From Lentzea sp. NBRC 105346 (GTDB taxonomy: Bacteria > Actinomycetota > Actinomycetes > Mycobacteriales > Pseudonocardiaceae): a DNA stretch of 64,000 nt. The position numbers and the translations under genes are program-made. Below are positions 38,401-64,000 of this stretch, one piece after another (within the stretch, counting starts at the first letter, position 1; the number at the start of each line of letters is the position of its first letter). The stretch is taken from NCBI RefSeq assembly GCF_030269605.1, contig NZ_BSTQ01000001.1:124001-188000 (forward strand). Reading direction: 5' to 3'. The notes below the pieces were generated by a model. That model was given only the letters and a program-made list of their open reading frames with translations, was not told the DNA's origin and searched no databases.

Positions 38401-41400
38401 GGATGGCGTCGGAGCTCATGGCGGTGTCGCCGGTGTTCGCGGGTCGGATGGCCGAGTGCGCCGAGGCTCTGGCGCCGTATGTGGAACTCGACCTCGCCGA
38501 ACTCGAGCGTGTCGACGTCGTCCAGCCGGCGTTGTGGGCGGTGATGGTGTCGCTGGCGGAGCTGTGGCGTTCGTATGGCGTTGAGCCTGATGGTGTGGTG
38601 GGGCATTCGCAGGGCGAGATCGCGGCCGCGGTGGTGGCGGGGGCGTTGTCGCTGGAGGACGGCGCAAAGGTCGTCGCGTTGCGGAGCCGGGCGTTGCGGC
38701 GGTTGAGCGGCCGGGGTGGCATGGTCGCGGTGCGGGAGCTTCCGGCAGACCCTCGGGTGTCGTTGGCGGCGATCAACGGCCCGGACGCCTATGTCGTGTC
38801 GGGTGACCTCGACGCGATCGAGGGCCTGGACGGCAAGCGACTTCCGGTCGACTACGCGTCTCACTCGCCACACGTGGAGGAGATCCGGGACGAGCTGCTG
38901 GAGGCCCTTGCGGACATCGAGCCGCGGGAGCCGTTGATCCCGTTCCACTCGACGTGCGGCGGCGGTCCGCTCGACGCCGAGTACTGGTACCGCAACCTCC
39001 GCGACACCGTGCGCTATGACGCGGTGGTGCGTGAGCTCGACGACTTGCTCTTGCTGGAAGTCAGCCCGCATCCGGTGCTGATGACCGGGTTCGGCACATT
39101 GCGGCGTGACGATGGTGGGCTGGACCGGTTCCACCGCAGTGCCGCCGAACTCTGGGTGCGCGGCATCGGGGTGCGCTGGCCGCTGCCGGGCAAGCGGGTC
39201 GACCTGCCCACCTACCCGTTCCAACGCGAACGCTACTGGCTCGACGCCACGACGGCCCCCGGCGGCGTCGATCACCCGTTGTTCGACGGTGAGGTCGATC
39301 TGCCCAACGGTGCTGTGTTCACGACGACGCTCTCCACCCGCACCCACCCGTGGCTCGCCGATCACGCCGTACACGGCATCCCCGTGCTGCCAGGCACCGC
39401 CCTGCTCGAGATGGTGCGGCACGTCGGCGGCGATCACATCGCCGACCTCACGATCACCGCACCGGTGGTACTGGACGCCGAACTCCGGGTGTCGGTCGAC
39501 GGAGACAACGTGACGGTCCACTCGCGACAGAAGGACCAGGACTGGGTCGCGAACGCCACCGCTGTGCTGGGCAGCGGCACGGCACAGCCTGGGACGTGGC
39601 GGACCACTGGGGAACCGGTCGGGGGCGACTGGTACACGACGCTCGCCGACGCGGGCTACGAGTACGGACCGTCGTTCCAGCTCCTGCGCACGCTGCGACG
39701 GGACGGCGACGAGGTGTTCGCCGAAGTCGGACCGGTTGGGGACACTGGCTTCGGGCTGCACCCGGCGTTGCTCGACGCCGCACTGCACGCAATAGTCCTC
39801 TGTGGACTGTCGGACGGCGTTCCGTTCACCTGGTCCGGCGTTCGAGTTCATCGGACCGGTGCGGAGAACCTGCGGGTGCGCCTTGCCCGAACCGGTGAGA
39901 GCGCCGTGACGTTGACCGCATGGGACGACACCGGGCAACTCGTGCTGACCGTCGAGTCCCTCTCGCTGCGGCCCGTTACCGGACTCGGAGATGTGCGGCG
40001 GCATCTGCACCGGGTCGACCTGGTCGAGGTCGCAGGCCCCCATCCCGAGGTCGTGGAAGTGTGGCGTTGCCCTTCCGAGGACGCGTGCTCCGCGACTTTG
40101 ATCCGGCTGCAGGAGGCGATCGCCGCCGACGAACCGCTTGTCGTCGTGATCGAGGACCAGAACATCTCGACCGCGGCCGCGCGTGGGCTCGTGCGGTCGG
40201 CGCAGACCGAGCATCCCGGCCGGTTCGTGCTCGTCGACACCGACGGGCCCGTGCTGGTGCCGCCGGACGAGCCGGAGGTCGTGGTCCGTGACGGCGCGGT
40301 GCTCGTTCCGCGACTCGCCAAGGCCGGGACCAGGTCGGCGAGGACGACGTTCACTCCGGACGACAGTGTGCTGATCACCGGCGGGACCGGCGCGCTCGGG
40401 GCCGCGCTGGCCCGTCACCTCGCGCGGCGGCACGGCGTTCGTGACCTCGTGCTCGCCAGCCGGACCGGCACCGCCCCCGACCTCGTCGCCGAGCTCGCCG
40501 CGCTGGGCGTCTCCGCGACGGTCGTGGCGTGTGATGTCGCGGAACGCGACGACGTGGCGAGGCTGCTGGCCGAGCACCGCGTGACGGCCGTCGTGCACGC
40601 GGCCGGCGTGCTGGACGACGGCGTCATCGAGGCGCTCACCCCGGAACGGGTCGACGCGGTGCTGAGGCCGAAGGCCGACGGCGCACGGCACCTGCACGAG
40701 CTGACCGGCGACCTGACCGCGTTCGTGCTGTTCTCCTCGGCGGCGGGAATCCTCGGCACCGCCGGCCAAGGCGCCTACGCCGCCGCGAACGCCGCACTCG
40801 ACGAGCTGGCGCGCCACCGCAGGCGCCTGGGGTTGCCCGCGGTGTCGCTCGCGTGGGGGTTGTGGAGCGAGCGCGGCGCGATGACTTCCGCGCTCGACGA
40901 CTCGGCGTTGCGGCGACTTCGCGGACAGGGAGTCGCGCAGCTGTCCACAGAGGACGGTCTGGAGCTCTTCGACCTGGCGTTGTCGGGTGATGACCCCGTG
41001 GTGGTCCCGTTGTACGCCGATCTCGGCGCGCTGCGCCGGTCCACGCCGGCGATCTGGCGCGGGCTGGTGCGCGGACGCGTGACGGCGCGCTCAGCGGTCC
41101 GCACGCTCGAAGACTGGCAGCGGGTCGTGGCGGCCGAGGTCGCGGCGGTCCTCGGGCATGCTTCCGCTGAGGCGGTCGATCCGAGGAAGGCCTTCCGGTC
41201 GCTCGGGTTCGACTCCTTGATGTCGGTCGAGCTGCGCAACCGGCTCGGTGAGATCACCGGAACTAGGCTTCCGGCCACGCTCGTCTTCGACCACCCCACA
41301 GCGGACGACGTCGCCCGGTTCCTCGCCGGCCGGACGCGCGAGGAAGGGCAGGCGGTCGTCGCGACTACGGACGAGCCGATCGCCATCATCTCGATGAGCT

Positions 41401-44400
41401 GCCGTTATCCCGGTGGTGTCCGTACGCCGGAAGATCTGTGGCGCCTGGCGTACGACGGCGTCGACGCGATCTCGGGGTTCCCAGCCGACCGCGGCTGGAC
41501 CATCTCCGGTCGCGGCGGGTTTCTGCACGACGCCGCACTGTTCGACGCCGAGTTCTTCGGTGTCTCGCAACGGGAAGCGCTCGCCATGGACCCGCAGCAG
41601 CGACTCCTGCTGGAGACGTCGTGGGAGCTGTTCGACCGGGCCGGTTTGGACGTGCACTCGCTGAAAGGCAGCAAGACCGGTGTGTTCGTGGGCGTCATGC
41701 ACCACGACTACGAAGCGCGGCTGCAGAACATCCCGGAAGGCTTCGAAGGGTACATCGGCAACGGCAACACGGGCGGCGCCGCGTCCGGCCGGATCGCTTA
41801 CACGTTCGGGTTCGAGGGCCCCGCGCTGACGGTGGACACGGCGTGTTCGTCGTCGTTGGTGGCGTTGCACCTGGCGGTGTCGGCGTTGCGGTCGGGGGAG
41901 TGTTCTCTGGCGCTGGCCGGTGGCGCGACGGTGATGGCGACGCCGAACCTGCTCGTCGAGTTCGCCGCGCAACGCGGTCTGGCCGCCGATGGCCGGTGCA
42001 AGTCGTTCTCCGCCGCCGCTGACGGAACGGGTTTCGCCGAGGGCGCCGGCATGCTGCTGCTCGCCCGATTGTCGGATGCGCGCCGGCTGGGGCATCCGGT
42101 GCTGGCGGTGGTGCGGGGTTCGGCGGTGAACTCGGATGGTGCGTCGAACGGGTTGACGGCGCCGAATGGTCCGTCGCAGGAGCGGGTGATCCGTGCGGCT
42201 TTGTCGGCTGCCAGCCTGTCCACTTCGGACGTTGATGTGGTGGAGGCGCACGGTACAGGGACGACGCTCGGTGACCCCATCGAGGCGGCTGCCCTGCTCG
42301 CGACCTATGGCCGGGATCGTTCAACGCCGGTGTTGCTGGGGTCGATCAAGTCGAACATTGGACATGCGCAGGCGGCTGCGGGTGTGGCGGGTGTGATCAA
42401 GATGGTCGAGGCGATCCGCCGCGCCAAGGTTCCGGCGTCGTTGCACGTCTCGGAGCCGTCGCCGCACGTCGATTGGTCGGCCGGTGCGCTCGAGCTGGCG
42501 ACCTCGACCCAGGATTGGCCTTCGACCGATCGGCTGCGTCGTGCGGCGGTGTCGTCGTTCGGCATCTCGGGCACGAACGCGCACGTGATTCTTGAAGAGT
42601 CGCCTGTGGATAACTCCATTTCGGGCCCGGAACTGTCGGACCCTCGTGAGACGCTTAAGAAGGGGACCTCGCGGCCCCCGGCGGGGGGCCAGGCGGAATC
42701 GATTCCGTGGTTGGTGTCGGCCAAGTCCGAGTTCGCGCTGCGCGAATACGTCGAGCTGATCAAGGCGGTGGACGCCGACCCGGCCGATGTCGCTGCCACG
42801 CTCGCGAGGCGCACCGCGCTCGACCACCGCGCGGTGCTGCTCGGCGACGAGACGATCACCGGACAGACGCGGCCGGGGCACGTGGTGTTCGTGTTCCCCG
42901 GTCAGGGTTCGCAGTGGGCCGGGATGGCGTCGGAGCTGATGGTCGTGCCCGCGTTCGCCCGCCGGATGGCCGAGTGCGCCGAAGCCCTGAAGCCCTATCT
43001 GGAGCTCGACCTCGCCGAACTCGAGCGGGTCGACGTCGTCCAGCCGGCGTTGTGGGCGGTGATGGTGTCGCTGGCCGAGCTGTGGCGTTCGTATGGCGTT
43101 GAGCCTGATGGTGTGGTGGGGCATTCGCAGGGCGAGATCGCGGCCGCGGTGGTGGCGGGTGCGCTGTCGCTGGAGGACGGCGCGAGGATCGTGGCGTTGC
43201 GGAGCCGGGCGTTGCGGCGGTTGAGCGGCCGGGGTGGCATGGTCGCGGTGCGGGAGGTTCCGGCAGATCCTCGGGTGTCGTTGGCGGCGATCAACGGTCC
43301 TGACGCCTATGTCGTGTCGGGTGATCTCGACGCGATCGAGGGCCTGGACGGCAAACGGCTTCCGGTTGACTACGCCTCGCACTCGCCTCAGGTAGAGGAG
43401 ATCCGCGACGAGCTCTTGGACGCGCTGCGGGACGTCGAGCCGCGAGAGCCGTTGATCCCGTTCCACTCGACGTGTGGTGGCGGTCCGCTCGACGCCGAGT
43501 ACTGGTACCGCAACCTCCGGGACACAGTGCGGTTCCACCCGGTGGTGGAAGAGCTCGGTGATCAGGTTTTCCTCGAGGTCAGCCCGCATCCGGTGCTGAT
43601 GACCGGGTTCGGCACGTTGCGGCGTGGCGATGGTGGGCTGGATCGGTTCCACCGCAGTGCCGCCGAACTGTGGGTGCGCGGTGTCCCGGTGCGGTGGCCG
43701 TCGCAAGGCAGGCGGATCGACCTGCCCACCTACCCGTTCCAACGGCAACGCTACTGGCTCGACGCGCCCCGGACCTCGGATGACGAGGACTTCTGGCAGG
43801 CGGTCGAAAGCGGCAGCCCGGACGAGCTCGCCGAGGTACTGGGCATCGCGAACGAGCTCGCGGCCGCGGTGCTGCCCGCGCTGTCCGCCAGGCGGGGCCG
43901 CGACGACGTCGACGAGTGGCGCCACGAGGTCGTGTGGCGTCCGGCGACCGGAAACGATTCGCCGCCCGCGGGACGGTGGTCGTTCGTCGCCGCGGACGGT
44001 GATCCGGATGCCGATGCGGTGCTGGAAGCGCTGCAGCGCAAGGGAATGTCGGTCGGGCGCGACTTCGGTGATCCGCCTGCGGGCATTGTCGCACTGGTAC
44101 CTGGGGACGACGAACCATCGGCGGCGACTCTCACGAGGGTCCTCGATGTGGCGCGATCCAGCGACGTCCCGCTGTGGTGCATCACCCGCGGCGCCATGCG
44201 CGTGGTGGAAACCGACCGGGTCGAACGGCCCGCGCAGGCGCTCGTGTGGGGCCTGGGTCCGGTGCTGCGCCGGGAACTGGGTTCGCGCTGGGGTGGTCTT
44301 ATCGATCTTCCGTCCGAAGTGGACCGCAGGGTGCTCGACCGGATCACGTTCGGAGCCGAGGAGGTCGCGGTGCGGCTTGAAGGCGTGTTCGTGCGGCGCC

Positions 44401-45496
44401 TGGTGAAGGCCACCCCACGTCCGCGGCGGCGGGCGTGGCGGCCGACCGGCACTACGGTGATCACCGGCGGCACCGGCGCGCTCGGCTCACACGTGGCGCG
44501 ATGGCTCGCCGGCCAGGGTGCCGAGCACCTCGTCCTGCTCAGCAGGCGGGGACCCGACGCGCCCGGCGCGGCGAGACTCCTGGACGACCTGACCTCCAAT
44601 GGCACCAGGGTGACGCTGCTCGCGTGCGACGTGGCCGACCGGGACGCACTCGCGGCCGTGGTCGCCGAACACCCGCCCAACGCGGTGTTCCACACCGCCG
44701 CGATGCTCGACGACGCGCTGGCGGAATCGTTGACCGCGGAGCAGATCGACCGTGCACTGCGGGTCAAGGCACTCGCGGCTCACCACCTGCACGAGCTGTC
44801 GCCGGATCTGGACGCGTTCGTGCTGTTCTCCTCGCTCGGAGGTGTCGCGGGTGACATCGGTCAGGCCGGATACGCACCAGGCAACGCCTACCTCGACGCG
44901 CTGGCGCACCACCGCCGAGGGCAGGGTCTGAGCGCCACGTCGATCGGCTGGGGGCACTGGGCGGGCGGCGGCATCGGTGGGGGCGTCGTCGAGCAGTGGA
45001 TGGCGCGCAACGGCATGACGCCGATGCCCGTCGAACGGGCACTGAGTGCGTTGCAGCGGGCATTGGACCGCGACGAGACGCATGTGCTCGTGGTCGACAT
45101 CAACTGGGAGAAGTTCGGTCATCGCGACGCCAGATCGTTGTCGGAGCTGGTCAGCGCGGCACCGCAGGGACCGCCGTTGCTCGAGCTGCCTCCGGCGGCG
45201 CGGGAAGCGCGCGTGCTCGACGTCGTGCGGCGTCACCTGCCTGATCCGTCGGCCGACGTGCGGCTTCCGTTCCGCGAGCTCGGCTTGGACTCCGTCGCCT
45301 CGCTGGACCTGCGCGCCCGGCTGACCGAGGCCACCGGTGTGCCGTTGCCCGCTGGGCTGGTGTTCGACTTCCCGACCCCGCTCGCACTCGCACAGCACGT
45401 CACGGCTCTGCTCGCCCCGGCTGACGAACAGATGCCGGACGAGATCGACGACATGGACGTGGCCGACCTGATCCGCATGACACAGGAGAACTTCTC

Positions 45497-45500
<4 letters not shown>
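29880..45500 (+). CDS. Type I modular polyketide synthase: KSQ loading module and modules 1-3
   Basis: This 5206-residue protein starts assembly of the polyketide. Domain order is KSQ-AT-ACP (residues 1-854), KS-AT-DH-KR-ACP (870-2295), KS-AT-DH-KR-ACP (2309-3818) and KS-AT-KR-ACP (3832-5206). The loading KS has Gln136 in place of the active Cys, so it decarboxylates malonyl to acetyl. The three extension KS domains keep DTACSSS. The last 25 residues look like a C-terminal docking segment, while the N-terminus has none, as expected for the first protein. I chose the ATG at 29880 over the GTG at 29874 because of the AAAGG spacing. Codon 3 is a rare TTA. The stop overlaps the next PKS gene by 4 nt. 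Confidence 0.95.
31022..31104 (+). repeat. KS-AT linker element, type A, loading module
   Basis: The element starts with TGTGGATAA (a DnaA-box 9-mer read on the other strand) and, 57 bp later, has GGGGACCTCG followed by a perfect 14-bp palindrome, CCCCCCATGGGGGG (31091-31104). It lies in frame in the linker and encodes VDNS and then [12 protein letters not shown]. Confidence 0.8.
32487..36768 (+). other. PKS module 1: KS-AT-DH-KR-ACP
   Basis: KS Cys1020. The AT (from residue 1366) is malonyl type, with GHSLGE (Ser1408) and HAFH (His1498), but is about 70 residues shorter than the others. DH has His1636 in HxxxGxxxxP and Asp1785; KR has Tyr2120 and an IDD motif close to the B-type LDD; ACP Ser2256. 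Predicted step: malonyl addition and reduction to an alkene. Confidence 0.85.
33698..33800 (+). repeat. KS-AT linker element, type B, module 1
   Basis: TGTGGATAA begins the element. GGGG-CCTCG follows at +57 and the 14-bp perfect palindrome CGGAATCGATTCCG at +89 (33787-33800). It encodes VDNS, then [20 protein letters not shown]. Confidence 0.8.
36804..41333 (+). other. PKS module 2: KS-AT(methylmalonyl)-DH-KR-ACP
   Basis: KS Cys2481. The AT has RVDVVQ, GHSQGE (Ser2910) and YASH (Tyr2992), all methylmalonyl signatures. DH has His3162 and Asp3299; KR has Tyr3633 with LDD (B-type); ACP Ser3779. Predicted step: a methyl-branched alkene. Confidence 0.9.
38081..38183 (+). repeat. KS-AT linker element, type B, module 2
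   Basis: Same layout as the module 1 copy: TGTGGATAA at the start and CGGAATCGATTCCG exactly 89 bp later (38170-38183). It differs from the module 1 copy at only a few bases. Confidence 0.8.
41373..45497 (+). other. PKS module 3: KS-AT(methylmalonyl)-KR-ACP
   Basis: KS Cys3989. The AT has GHSQGE (Ser4416) and YASH (Tyr4498) and is nearly identical to the module 2 AT. There is no DH. KR (from residue 4858) has Tyr4998 and an LDD motif. The ACP serine is Ser5138 in GLDSVAS, followed by the docking tail. Predicted step: a methyl branch with a beta-hydroxyl. Confidence 0.9.
42605..42707 (+). repeat. KS-AT linker element, type B, module 3
   Basis: TGTGGATAA opens the element and CGGAATCGATTCCG lies 89 bp later (42694-42707). 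The middle reads GGGGACCTCG, as in type A copies, linking the two subtypes. Confidence 0.8.

Positions 45501-64000
<18,500 letters not shown>

Overview
The window reads as chromosome of a high-GC actinomycete, most like the Pseudonocardiales (Amycolatopsis, Lentzea or Saccharothrix type). The grounds are very strong G/C bias at third codon positions, GTG starts, tight ATGA/GTGA gene overlaps, a DosR-type hypoxia gene set and a methoxymalonyl-ACP type I polyketide cluster. The genus is an inference. I saw no tRNA, rRNA, CRISPR array or complete insertion sequence.

Region 1 (1-23.6 kb) looks like a dormancy/hypoxia island. On the minus strand, a six-gene operon (4861 to 82) encodes a cytosolic group 3b-type NAD(P)-linked [NiFe] hydrogenase (hydB, a cyclic-nucleotide-domain protein, hydG, hydD, hydA and a maturation protease). 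A second minus operon (14147 to 6377) couples an Acg-type nitroreductase and PEP synthase to the hydrogenase maturation genes hypF, hypC, hypD and hypE; hypA and hypB are not in the window. Around these lie Hsp20, an MgtE-like transporter, an Rv1733c-like membrane protein, a frameshifted DUF4389 protein, a universal stress protein, a CBS/BON protein, a P-type cation ATPase and small membrane/stress genes. Six intergenic palindromes of the form GGG-N-C-N4-G-N-CCC (three exact, three with one mismatch) sit upstream of these genes and resemble the mycobacterial DosR box, suggesting one oxygen/redox regulon. No DosR/DosS gene is in the window.

Region 2 (23.6-25.7 kb) is a divergent pair: an XRE/MmyB-type regulator and an extended-SDR reductase.

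Region 3 (25.9-64.0 kb) is a modular type I PKS cluster. A complete methoxymalonyl-ACP set (fkbK, fkbJ, fkbI, fkbH on plus, fkbG on minus) precedes three giant, translationally overlapped PKS genes. The first has a KSQ loading module (Cys replaced by Gln) and modules 1-3, the second has modules 4-5, and the third has modules 6-7 and the start of module 8 before the window ends. Read colinearly, the chain through module 7 is an acetate-started, triply methyl-branched diene-polyol with a possible methoxy branch from module 5, then an enone and a 1,3-dicarbonyl thioester. I do not recognise the product.

The most unusual signal is at DNA level. Seven of the eight complete KS-AT linkers carry the same element, opening with a perfect DnaA-box-like 9-mer (TGTGGATAA, or TGTGGACAA twice in module 5) and followed at near-constant spacing by G/C-run palindromes. 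It occurs in two subtypes, one ending in a 14-bp palindrome.
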